Assembly (NCBI GenBank): GCA_003694205.1
Contig: RFKS01000188.1
Span: 1-5,007, forward strand
Length of the DNA: 5,007 nt
Reading direction: 5' to 3'
Source: Alphaproteobacteria bacterium
Lineage (GTDB): Bacteria > Pseudomonadota > Alphaproteobacteria > Sphingomonadales > Rhodothalassiaceae
Positions 1 through 5,007 of this stretch are shown here, in pieces; positions within the stretch are counted from its first letter, which is position 1; each line of letters opens with the position of its first letter. Both the position numbers and the translations under genes were made by a program. The notes beneath the pieces are model-generated. The model saw nothing but the letters and a program-made list of their open reading frames with translations, made no database searches and was not told the origin of the DNA.

Positions 1-832
1 CCTCGAGAGAGCGGTCGCCGATCCGGATTTCCGGCGCGAAATAGCGATTGAGATCGGCGACGACCTGTTGGAGCGGCGTGCCGCGAAAAACGAGACGGCC
101 CTCCCGCCAGGCGGTGATGGACGCAACGTCTACCGGTTTCACCTCCGAGACGCCCGCGGCATCGACAAGAGCCCCTTCTCCGGCGACGAGTTGTGCCGAT
201 GGCCCGCGATCGTCCAGGCGACGCGAGACATCGACATGGCCCTCGATGACGGTGACGGCCGCAGCCTCGCCATCAAGCCGGATGTTGAACTGTGTTCCGG
301 TGACGTGCACCCGGCCGGCGCCGGCATCGACGATAAAGGGGCGGTCGGGATCGTGGGCAACCTCGAACAGGGCTTCGCCGGACCGCAGCCGGACATGTCG
401 CTCGACGTCGTAGAAGGCGACCGCCATGTCGGTCTGCGTGTTGAGATAAACGCGCGAGCCGTCCCTGAGCGTCACCGTTCGCTGCTCGCCGAGTGCGGTG
501 CGATAGTGTGGCAGGCCCCAGGGGCCGATGTCGAAGGCCGAGCCGGCGACATAGAGTCCCGCGACGACGAGCAGCAGCGAGGCGACGAGGGCGCCGGCAA
601 GGCGTGGCACGCGACCCGGCAGCCGGGAACGGGCGGGTCGCGGCTGCGGCTCAAGCCCGTCCATCATCGACCACAGGCCGGAAATTTCGTCAAAGGCACG
701 ACGGTGCGCGAGATTCTCCGAGCGCCAGGCCTCGAAGGCGGCGCGGTCGGAGTCGCTGACGTCATCGCGGCGCAGCCGCGCGAACCAGCGTGTCGCCTCC
801 TCGAGGGCCTTTTCGCGTGTCTCGTCACTCAC
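1..832 (-). CDS. fecR: FecR-family anti-sigma / signal-transfer protein (partial, C-terminus cut by window edge)
   Basis: The visible 277 residues show the standard FecR layout. Residues 10-57 form the cytoplasmic N-terminal domain (DUF4880 type), with tryptophans at 16, 36 and 54 spaced like the conserved ones that bind the sigma factor in E. coli FecR. A single membrane helix spans about 78-97. The periplasmic FecR domain follows at about 110-205, including LRDGSRVYLN, SGEALFEV and VTGTQFNIR. After it comes the start of the receptor-facing C-terminal part, with ITAWREGRLVFRGTPL at 239-254. In the family, such proteins carry a signal from an outer-membrane TonB-dependent transducer to the partner sigma factor. 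The start is GTG at 832, because no ATG, GTG or TTG lies in frame upstream before a stop at 896-898. A GGGAG lies about 11 bases ahead of it. It follows the FecI-type gene on the same strand, so the two probably form one transcript. Typical family length is a little over 300 residues, so only a short tail is missing. Confidence 0.93.
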   Translation of the reverse strand, partial: MSDETREKALEEATRWFARLRRDDVSDSDRAAFEAWRSENLAHRRAFDEISGLWSMMDGLEPQPRPARSRLPGRVPRLAGALVASLLLVVAGLYVAGSAFDIGPWGLPHYRTALGEQRTVTLRDGSRVYLNTQTDMAVAFYDVERHVRLRSGEALFEVAHDPDRPFIVDAGAGRVHVTGTQFNIRLDGEAAAVTVIEGHVDVSRRLDDRGPSAQLVAGEGALVDAAGVSEVKPVDVASITAWREGRLVFRGTPLQQVVADLNRYFAPEIRIGDRSLE

Positions 833-907
833 TGGGGGCAGGCTCCCGCTCGCATTCCTTGTCCCACATGATAGACGCGATCCCCTGACAAATCCTCAAT
901 ATGTTCC
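833..907 (-). other. fecI-fecR intergenic spacer
   Basis: This 75-base gap between the stop of the sigma factor gene and the GTG of fecR contains no hairpin with a T-run. That fits co-transcription of the two genes. A GGGAG element near 844-848 (minus strand) is the probable ribosome site of fecR. No separate promoter with acceptable -35/-10 spacing was found: TTGTCA and TATCAT occur, but only 12 bases apart. Confidence 0.5.
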
Positions 908-1429
908 TCACCACCCGACCTCGCGGCGGCACGCGTCGAGCGCCCGGATGATGTATTTTTCGACGCTGCTGACCGATACGCCGAGCCGCACCGCGATCTC
1001 GCCATAGGAGAGCCCGTGAAACCGGTGCAGGATGAAGGCCTGGCGGCAGCGCGGCGGCAGGCGAAGGATGGCGATGCGGATGCGCTCGAGCTGCTGGCGC
1101 GCTGCCACCGCCTGTTCGGGGTCGCCGGCGGTGCCTGCCGATGCGGCGAGCGACAGCGTCTCGGCGTCATTTGCCGCCGTCTGCTGGTCGCGATACTGCC
1201 GGCGGAACCGGTCGGCAACCAGATGGCGCGTGCTTTTTGCCAGATAGGCCGTGACATCGCTGATCGTGGCCTGGCCGCGGCGCATGCGGGCGAGCAGGCG
1301 CAGATAGCCTTCCTGGGCCACATCCTCGGCGTCCTCGAGACTTCCGAGGCGCAGGCGAATCCGTCGTAGCAGGGCTTCATTGCCGCTGACGAAAAGCTGC
1401 TCGAGACGCTTGTCGTCCCCACCGCTCAT
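908..1429 (-). CDS. fecI: FecI-type ECF RNA polymerase sigma factor
   Basis: This 173-residue protein has the compact two-domain form of ECF sigma factors. Region 2 covers about residues 9-80, with AEDVAQEGYLRLLARM (34-49) for core binding and AYLAKSTRHLVADRFRRQ (61-78) for -10 recognition. A variable linker rich in alanine runs from 81 to 110. Region 4 covers about 112-165, with LPPRCRQAFILHRFHGLSYGEIA (124-146) and a helix-turn-helix at 141-162. The LPPRCRxxFxLHRxxGLSYxEIA wording is typical of the FecI group, whose members switch on TonB-dependent transport genes. ATG at 1429 is chosen because homology begins there. The reading frame stays open to 1615, but the upstream residues look non-coding. 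A GGAGG lies about 17 bases upstream, rather far for a normal ribosome site. The fecR-like gene follows after 75 bases. Regulation is probably by that FecR protein; which promoters it recognises cannot be read here. Confidence 0.93.
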   Translation of the reverse strand: MSGGDDKRLEQLFVSGNEALLRRIRLRLGSLEDAEDVAQEGYLRLLARMRRGQATISDVTAYLAKSTRHLVADRFRRQYRDQQTAANDAETLSLAASAGTAGDPEQAVAARQQLERIRIAILRLPPRCRQAFILHRFHGLSYGEIAVRLGVSVSSVEKYIIRALDACRREVGW

Positions 1430-1581
1430 GACGTGTCTCGTGATCCCCCTCCTGCCGGTCCACCAATGCGACCGCCGCCACGAGCATAGCACGGGTGGCG
1501 CGCTGCTGCGCAAGACCGCCGCGCGGCTGAAACGTCTCCGGGGGGTGTCGGTCGGACGCGCAGGATTTTGCCGGCTAGGAA

Positions 1582-1611
1582 AAAATACAGGGCCTCGAGA
1601 GGGATTGTTAA
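1582..1611 (-). promoter_or_regulatory. Possible sigma-70-type promoter for fecI
   Basis: Read on the minus strand, TTAACA (plus 1606-1611) and TATTTT (plus 1582-1587) are 18 bases apart. The first differs from TTGACA at one position and the second from TATAAT at two. Transcription would start near 1575 and give a leader of about 145 bases before the sigma factor ATG. This is the best candidate in the intergenic region, but it is a pattern match only. Confidence 0.3.
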
Positions 1612-1615
1612 CCAT
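1608..1615 (+). promoter_or_regulatory. TTAACCAT octamer, possible CtrA-type binding site
   Basis: The exact octamer TTAACCAT lies 59 bases before the proposed kinase start and overlaps the -35 of the putative fecI promoter. A short motif of this form has been associated with the cell-cycle regulator CtrA in alphaproteobacteria. Binding here is inferred; one octamer can occur by chance. Confidence 0.3.
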
Positions 1616-1673
1616 TCTTCGGCAAAGGATTGAAGCGGGGAATGCACGTATCGGAACGGCAAGGCGAAAGAAA

Positions 1674-2810
1674 GTGGGTGGGGCCGGGATTCAAGGACAG
1701 CGGTCGGCCGGCAGGAGAAGCCGGCCGTTTCATGGCCGGTCGCGCGACCGAAGCACATGGCGCAGCCTTCTGGAATGGATCAACGCCCGTCTGCGGCCTT
1801 TCGGGCCGGTGGCCAGCGCCTGTATCCTGCTCCTGAGTGCGATCATGATCGCCGAGGCCGTGGCACTCGTCGCCTATCGCCTTTTCTTTCCGGCAAACTT
1901 CCACCCTTGGCCGCTTGCCCTTGTCGCGGCATTGACCACCTGCGCCGTTGCCGCGCCGCTGATTTTCATTTTCGTCTCCACCGTCAAGTCGCTGGACAGG
2001 TCGCGGGAGCAGTATCGCCGCATGCGGGACCGGGCGCTGGCCGAGAGTCAGGCGAAGTCGATGTTTCTCGCCCATATGAATCACGAGCTGCGGACGCCGC
2101 TCAATGCGATCATCGGATTTTGCCAGGCGATGCAGCAGGAAATCCATGGCCCTCTCGGACATGCGCGCTATGCCGAATATGTCGAGGATATCGCTGCCAG
2201 CGGGCTCCGTTTGTCGGCGCTGATCGATGACATCCTCGAGATCGCCCGCGCGGACTCGGGGCTGCAGCCAGGCGACGAGGACATCTTTGCCCTTTCGGCC
2301 GTCATCGAGGAGGCAATCGCCAGTGTTTGCCGCAGGAGGCAAGCGACAGGCGTCAAGATCAGGTGCAGCATCGCACACGACCTGTCCGAGCTTCATGCCG
2401 ACCGCCGGCAGGTGCGCCGTGCCCTGTGCCACATTCTCGACAACGCGTTGAAATTCACGTCCGCCAAAGGCGTCATTGGCCTGAGCGCAAGCGAACGCGC
2501 CGGAGATGGTCTTGTCATTTCAATTAAGGATAATGGAAAAGGAATGGAAATGAATGAGATACCTCTCGTCGTTCAACCTTTCTACAAGGGACAGAATGCG
2601 CGCCACGGCGAGGGTGAGGGGGTTGGTCTCGGCCTGTCTCTCGCGAAAGCAATGATGGAATATCACGGCGGGAAGCTGCACATCGAAAGCGCGCCCGGCG
2701 AGGGGACGCGTGTCGATCTTGTCTTTCCGGCACACCGGCTGCGCCGCGCCCGTTCTGGAGGCCGCAAGGCCTCAGCGCGCTCCACTGCCGGCAGCAGAGC
2801 GATACCGTGA
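1674..2810 (+). CDS. Membrane sensor histidine kinase (PleC/DivJ-like HisKA), orphan
   Basis: With the GTG at 1674 this is a 378-residue inner-membrane kinase. Two helices, about 45-66 and 79-103, are separated by only about a dozen residues, so there is no periplasmic sensing domain. A short charged linker (104-130) leads to HisKA with MNHELRTPLNAIIGF and the phospho-accepting histidine at 137, then GPLGHARYAEYVEDIAASG, wording typical of the alphaproteobacterial PleC/DivJ group. The ATPase domain has the N box HILDNALKF (Asn 257), G1 DNGKGM (286-291), F box QPFYKG and G2 GVGLGLSLAK (316-325), so it should be catalytically competent. A basic tail of about 25 residues follows. No response regulator adjoins it. 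The start is uncertain: no in-frame ATG precedes the first helix, GTG 1674 has a weak AAGGCGA upstream, and TTG 1605 is an alternative. The signal sensed is unknown. Confidence 0.9.
   Translation: MGGAGIQGQRSAGRRSRPFHGRSRDRSTWRSLLEWINARLRPFGPVASACILLLSAIMIAEAVALVAYRLFFPANFHPWPLALVAALTTCAVAAPLIFIFVSTVKSLDRSREQYRRMRDRALAESQAKSMFLAHMNHELRTPLNAIIGFCQAMQQEIHGPLGHARYAEYVEDIAASGLRLSALIDDILEIARADSGLQPGDEDIFALSAVIEEAIASVCRRRQATGVKIRCSIAHDLSELHADRRQVRRALCHILDNALKFTSAKGVIGLSASERAGDGLVISIKDNGKGMEMNEIPLVVQPFYKGQNARHGEGEGVGLGLSLAKAMMEYHGGKLHIESAPGEGTRVDLVFPAHRLRRARSGGRKASARSTAGSRAIP
1705..1727. repeat. GC-only inverted repeat, 8-bp stem with 7-base loop
   Basis: CGGCCGGC (1705-1712) and GCCGGCCG (1720-1727) are exact reverse complements around the loop AGGAGAA, and three T follow. 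It lies just inside the proposed 5' end of the kinase coding sequence. Three T are too few for a convincing intrinsic terminator. It could affect translation or simply reflect GC-rich sequence. Confidence 0.5.
1737..1750. repeat. Perfect 14-bp palindrome
   Basis: CGGTCGCGCGACCG is its own reverse complement and sits 9 bases after the inverted repeat at 1705-1727. Such a symmetric site could bind a dimeric regulator, but in DNA this rich in G and C a palindrome of this length can arise by chance. Confidence 0.4.
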
Positions 2811-2898
2811 TCGCTGAAACGCCTTCGGCGCGGCCAGGCGCATGCGCGGGTACGCTCCGCGCTTGCGCGCGACCGCGGGCCGCGCTAGCACGACAAGA
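2811..2898 (+). other. Intergenic region between kinase and heme A synthase
   Basis: These 88 bases are very GC-rich, with a small CGCC-TTC-GGCG hairpin near 2820-2830 and several alternating CG runs. No T-run follows the hairpin, so no intrinsic terminator is supported, and no promoter with usual hexamers is visible. If the heme A synthase start is at 2842 instead of 2899, much of this stretch becomes coding. Confidence 0.4.
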
Positions 2899-3975
2899 AT
2901 GAGCACAGTGACCATCCATCCCGGTGGTGCAATGTCGCATCTGCCGGTCGGCTCCGGCGGGCGACGCGCCATCGCCGCCTGGCTGCTGCTCGTCGCCGGG
3001 CTGGTTTTTCTGATGGTCGTCGTCGGCGGCATCACGCGGCTCACCGAGTCGGGGCTCTCGATCGTCGAGTGGAAACCCGTGAGCGGCATCCTGCCGCCGC
3101 TCTCGGCTTCGGCCTGGGATGAGGCGTTCCGCGCCTATCAGCAGTATCCGGAGTACCAGCTTCTCAATCGCGGCATGACGCTTGCCGAGTTCAAGTCGAT
3201 CTACTGGTGGGAATATGTGCACCGCCTCCTTGGGCGGCTCATCGGCATCGCCTACGCGCTGCCGCTCGCCCTGTTCTGGTTCCGCGATCGCATTCCGCGC
3301 GGCTACAAGGGCCGGCTCGTCTTCATTCTCGTCCTCGGAGCCCTGCAGGGCGTGCTCGGGTGGGTCATGGTCCGCTCGGGTCTGGTCAGCGAACCCGAGG
3401 TCAGCCATTACCGGCTCGCGGCGCATCTCCTGCTCGCGGTCACCATCTACGCGCTTCTCATCTGGACGGCGCTGGATCTCGTCGGCGCCCGCCGCCGCTG
3501 CCGCGATCCCGTGTTGCGACGGCGGGTGAAGCTCTTCCTCGCACTCGTCTTCGTCCAGATCGGACTCGGCGGCCTCGTGGCCGGGCTCAAGGCGGGGCAC
3601 GTCTACGGCGACTGGCCGTGGATGAACGGACGCGTCTTCCCCGAGCTCGCCTGGTCGATGCGACCCTGGTGGCGCAATTTCGTGGACAATGCGGCACTGG
3701 TGCAGTTCGACCACCGTCTGGTCGCCTATCTGCTCGTCCTGCTGGCGGTCGCGATCCTGATGCGCAGCTTCCTCCGCCGTGCGCCCGGACCTGTCCGCAT
3801 CGGCGCGGTCATACTGCTGTTTCTCGTCGTCGCGCAGGCGACGCTTGGCGTCATCACCCTTTATTCCGGCGTCGCCCTGCCGATCGCCGTCCTGCATCAG
3901 GCAGGGGCGCTCGTGGTGCTGGCGGCGGCACTCGATCTCCTTCATTCGCATGGCAGCGAGGAGAAAGGCGCGTGA
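2899..3975 (+). CDS. ctaA: Heme A synthase (COX15/CtaA family)
   Basis: This 358-residue integral membrane enzyme oxidises the C8 methyl of heme O to the formyl of heme A, the cofactor of aa3-type cytochrome oxidases. Family marks are clear. VGGITRLTESGLSIVEWKP follows the first helix (about 24-42). Next comes PPLSASAWDEAF.AYQQYPEYQ..N.GM.L.EFKSIYWWEYVHRLLGR, with the heme-ligand-type histidine at 108. SHYRLAAHLLLA (His 170, 176), QFDHRLVAYL (His 272) and VLHQAGALVVLAAAL (His 333) supply the other histidines expected in the two four-helix halves. About eight membrane helices are visible, and length fits the alphaproteobacterial family. Start choice: ATG 2899 gives MSTVTIHPGG; ATG 2932 has a better upstream GGTGG; ATG 2842 adds 19 basic residues. 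The stop overlaps the start of the cutA gene, so the two are probably co-translated. Companion oxidase genes are not in the window. Confidence 0.96.
   Translation: MSTVTIHPGGAMSHLPVGSGGRRAIAAWLLLVAGLVFLMVVVGGITRLTESGLSIVEWKPVSGILPPLSASAWDEAFRAYQQYPEYQLLNRGMTLAEFKSIYWWEYVHRLLGRLIGIAYALPLALFWFRDRIPRGYKGRLVFILVLGALQGVLGWVMVRSGLVSEPEVSHYRLAAHLLLAVTIYALLIWTALDLVGARRRCRDPVLRRRVKLFLALVFVQIGLGGLVAGLKAGHVYGDWPWMNGRVFPELAWSMRPWWRNFVDNAALVQFDHRLVAYLLVLLAVAILMRSFLRRAPGPVRIGAVILLFLVVAQATLGVITLYSGVALPIAVLHQAGALVVLAAALDLLHSHGSEEKGA
3958..3963 (+). promoter_or_regulatory. Shine-Dalgarno GAGGAG for the GTG start of cutA
   Basis: GAGGAG lies inside the last codons of ctaA, 8 bases before GTG 3972. This is normal spacing and supports the GTG over any later start. 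Confidence 0.7.
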
Positions 3976-4307
3976 GCGGCATCGTTACACTCTATGTCAC
4001 CGTCTCCGATACGGAACAGGCACGGTCGCTCGCCCGTACCCTCATCGACGAGCGTCTGGCCGCCTGTGCCAACATCCTTCCCGGCGGGCGCTCGATCTAT
4101 CGCTGGAACGGCGACGTCGTCGAGGAAGGTGAGTGCTATGTCCTGTTCAAGACCCGGGCGACGCTCGCCGATGCGGCGGTGGCACGGCTTTCGGAACTGC
4201 ACGAATATGACGTGCCGTGCATCGCCGTATGGCCTTGGTCGGGCGGTGATCCGCGCTATATGGCCTGGGTGCGCAAGAACACCCGCGACCCCAATGATCA
4301 AGGTTAG
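3972..4307 (+). CDS. cutA: CutA-family divalent-cation tolerance protein
   Basis: The 111 residues match the size and pattern of CutA1, a small cytoplasmic trimer with a ferredoxin-like fold. Visible family marks are ARTLIDERLAACANILPGGRSIYRWNGDVVEEGE (21-54), VLFKTR (57-62), the LHEYDVPCI strand (76-84), which holds the conserved histidine 77, and YMAWV near the end (96-100). The family was named for copper tolerance in E. coli, and members bind divalent metals through conserved residues, but its physiological role is unsettled. Here the usual acidic residue after the VP is replaced by Cys 83, as I recall for some alphaproteobacterial members. Start GTG 3972 overlaps the heme A synthase stop (GTGA), with GAGGAG upstream, which points to translational coupling. 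A weak hairpin follows the stop, then a new promoter. Adjacency to heme A synthase suggests, but does not prove, a link to oxidase metal supply. Confidence 0.94.
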   Translation: MSGIVTLYVTVSDTEQARSLARTLIDERLAACANILPGGRSIYRWNGDVVEEGECYVLFKTRATLADAAVARLSELHEYDVPCIAVWPWSGGDPRYMAWVRKNTRDPNDQG

Positions 4308-4322
4308 GGTATTATTTTACCC
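4307..4322 (+). terminator. Weak hairpin just after cutA, doubtful terminator
   Basis: GGGTA (4307-4311) pairs with TACCC (4318-4322) around a TTATTT loop, starting at the last base of the cutA stop codon. The stem is only five base pairs and no T-run follows (CCTTCATAAA), so intrinsic termination is unlikely to be strong. It marks the end of the ctaA-cutA unit at best. Confidence 0.25.
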
Positions 4323-4358
4323 CCTTCATAAATCCATGATAAAAGGCTTGATTTCCTG

Positions 4359-4387
4359 TTGACAGGCCAAGGGCCGTCGCGTATCTG
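4359..4387 (+). promoter_or_regulatory. Sigma-70-type promoter for rplM-rpsI
   Basis: TTGACA (4359-4364), a 17-base spacer and TATCTG (4382-4387) give a perfect -35 and a fair -10 at ideal spacing. Transcription would start near 4393-4395, leaving a leader of about 74 bases before the L13 ATG. An AT-rich stretch (4310-4357) precedes it and may act as an upstream element. The location ahead of a ribosomal protein operon agrees with a strong housekeeping promoter. Confidence 0.75.
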
Positions 4388-4394
4388 GCGGCCC
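4371..4394. repeat. Inverted repeat flanking the -10 of the rplM promoter
   Basis: GGGCCG (4371-4376) and CGGCCC (4389-4394) are exact reverse complements, 12 bases apart, placed on either side of TATCTG. The position would suit an operator or a start-site structure, but the arms are short and GC-only, so chance is a real alternative. Confidence 0.4.
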
Positions 4395-4405
4395 GTTGCA
4401 GGCTC

Positions 4406-4430
4406 CGGCGGGGCGCATCGTGCGCTGCCG
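4406..4430 (+). promoter_or_regulatory. Hairpin in the rplM leader, possible regulatory structure
   Basis: GCGCA (4413-4417) pairs with TGCGC (4421-4425) around a TCG loop, and a G-U pair follows (4412/4426). After a two-base bulge (4410-4411), CGGC (4406-4409) pairs with GCCG (4427-4430). The structure ends 37 bases before the L13 ATG and lacks a T-run. In E. coli, L13 is reported to repress its own operon through the mRNA leader. Whether this hairpin serves that role here is inferred. Confidence 0.4.
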
Positions 4431-4467
4431 CGGCCGTACCGGGTTAAGAGCAAGGGATGGACCGGAC

Positions 4468-4926
4468 ATGAAAACCTATTCGGCGAAGCCGAGTGAGGTT
4501 GAGAAGAAGTGGATTCTCGTGGATGCCGAGGGCGTCGTCCTCGGGCGTCTCGCCTCGATCATCGCCAACCGGCTGCGCGGCAAGCACAAGCCAAGTTACA
4601 CCCCGCATGTCGACTGCGGCGACAATGTCGTCGTGATCAATGCCGAGAAGGTGAAGCTGACCGGACGCAAGCGCGAGCAGAAGGTCTATTACCGCCATAC
4701 CGGCTATCCGGGCGGCATCAAGTCGGAGACGGCGCGCGACATCCTCGAGGGACGTTTCCCCGAGCGGGTGATCGAGAAGGCCGTCGAGCGCATGATCCCG
4801 CGCGGCCCCCTGGGGCGGCGGCAGATGAGCCACCTCAAGGTCTATGCCGGCCCCGAGCATCCGCACGCGGCCCAGAATCCCGAGCCGCTGGACGTGGCGG
4901 CGATGAATCCGAAGAACAAGAGGTAG
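4468..4926 (+). CDS. rplM: 50S ribosomal protein L13
   Basis: This complete 152-residue protein of the large ribosomal subunit binds 23S rRNA and is an early assembly protein. Nearly every block of the family is present: [18 protein letters not shown] (13-30), [24 protein letters not shown] (36-59), KVKLTGRK (62-69), [12 protein letters not shown] (74-85), [13 protein letters not shown] (110-122) and [21 protein letters not shown] (127-147). E. coli L13 has 142 residues; the extra length is at the C-terminus and is normal for alphaproteobacteria. ATG 4468 matches the expected MKTYSAKP start, with AAGGGA about 9-11 bases upstream. The frame is open further upstream to 4396, but that part is leader. 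It is followed after 5 bases by rpsI, the usual pair. Confidence 0.98.
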   Translation: MKTYSAKPSEVEKKWILVDAEGVVLGRLASIIANRLRGKHKPSYTPHVDCGDNVVVINAEKVKLTGRKREQKVYYRHTGYPGGIKSETARDILEGRFPERVIEKAVERMIPRGPLGRRQMSHLKVYAGPEHPHAAQNPEPLDVAAMNPKNKR

Positions 4927-4931
4927 GCGCG

Positions 4932-5007
4932 ATGGCGACGGAAAAGCAGACGCTCGAGGATCTCAAGGAGCTGACCGCCGGCGAGGCGGAGGCCGCGGTT
5001 GCCGCGC
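4932..5007 (+). CDS. rpsI: 30S ribosomal protein S9 (partial, N-terminus only)
   Basis: Only 25 codons are visible (MATEKQTLEDLKELTAGEAEAA and on), too few to show the conserved S9 core. The call rests on position and form. It begins 5 bases after the rplM stop, where rpsI lies in nearly all bacteria, and an acidic N-terminal extension with an LEDL-type segment is usual for S9 in alphaproteobacteria. The ATG is preceded by AGAGGTAGG, part of which is the end of rplM, so translation is probably coupled. S9 sits at the P-site of the small subunit. Confidence 0.85.
   Translation, partial: MATEKQTLEDLKELTAGEAEAAVAA

Larger units (their letters stand above)
1430..1673. other. Divergent intergenic region between fecI and the histidine kinase gene
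   Basis: This stretch separates two genes transcribed away from each other, so it should hold promoters for both. The half near fecI (1430-1560) is GC-rich and featureless, apart from AGCATA at 1483-1488, which reads TATGCT on the minus strand and could be a -10 element without a convincing -35. The part at 1565-1620 is AT-rich, with an A-tract at 1580-1585 and TTAACCAT at 1608-1615. I saw no clear plus-strand promoter for the kinase. Open frames across it look like shadows. Confidence 0.5.

Noticed and set aside
68..871. 267-codon plus-strand open frame opposite fecR
   Set aside because: The minus strand in this region encodes a convincing FecR protein; the plus frame has no family resemblance.
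829..1422. Second minus-strand frame through the sigma factor gene that ends overlapping the fecR GTG
   Set aside because: The overlap invites a coupling story, but the protein is arginine/serine/alanine-rich shadow sequence of the FecI-type gene, which carries all the motifs in the other frame.
1688..1692. GATTC, a GANTC site of the cell-cycle methyltransferase CcrM, near the kinase start
   Set aside because: Other GATTC sites occur in fecR and rplM within the window, so a single one here is not informative.
2820..2830. Small CGCC-TTC-GGCG hairpin after the kinase gene as a terminator
   Set aside because: The stem has four base pairs and no T-run follows.
2524..3951. 475-codon open frame on the minus strand, antisense to the kinase end and heme A synthase
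   Set aside because: The translation is a low-complexity mix of charged residues without recognisable domains, and it lies opposite two clear genes. Long antisense frames are common in GC-rich DNA.
3207..3971. Long upstream in-frame extension of cutA through ctaA
   Set aside because: CutA homology begins at the GTG at 3972, with a good ribosome site. The upstream part is an out-of-frame reading of heme A synthase.

Overview
The window is about 5 kb of GC-rich DNA. It carries the signature of an alphaproteobacterium, most likely from the Hyphomicrobiales (rhizobial relatives). The reasons are the high GC content with strong G/C in third codon positions, an L13 protein about ten residues longer than the E. 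coli one and starting MKTYSAKP, an S9 gene whose N-terminus carries an extension before the conserved core, a heme A synthase of the alphaproteobacterial/mitochondrial type, and a histidine kinase whose dimerisation domain resembles the PleC/DivJ group. The assignment is by recognition; no search was run.

Left part, minus strand: an ECF sigma factor of the FecI type (1429 to 908) is followed after 75 bases by a FecR-type anti-sigma/signal-transfer protein (from 832 leftwards, cut by the window edge). This is the usual order of an iron or TonB-dependent cell-surface signalling module. The outer-membrane receptor it would normally serve is not in the window and would be expected beyond position 1.

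Middle: a divergent intergenic region (1430 to about 1673) separates fecI from a plus-strand sensor histidine kinase (about 1674 to 2810). The kinase has two membrane helices, almost no periplasmic loop, and complete HisKA and ATPase motifs, but no adjacent response regulator. The intergenic DNA holds an AT-rich patch with a possible minus-strand promoter for fecI and an exact TTAACCAT octamer of the kind associated with the cell-cycle regulator CtrA. A GC-rich hairpin and a palindrome lie just inside the proposed kinase start.

Right part, plus strand: heme A synthase (ctaA/COX15) is followed, with a GTGA stop/start overlap, by a CutA-family protein. A promoter-bearing gap then leads to the ribosomal protein pair rplM-rpsI (L13 complete, S9 cut by the window edge). 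Heme A synthase serves cytochrome oxidase assembly in the inner membrane. CutA is a small trimeric protein linked to divalent-metal tolerance. L13/S9 is a conserved housekeeping operon with a good sigma-70-type promoter (TTGACA, 17 bases, TATCTG) and a leader able to form a hairpin.

I found no mobile element, CRISPR array, tRNA or rRNA. Nothing in the window clearly amounts to an undescribed system. The most unusual points are the kinase with its control region and the structured rplM promoter/leader.
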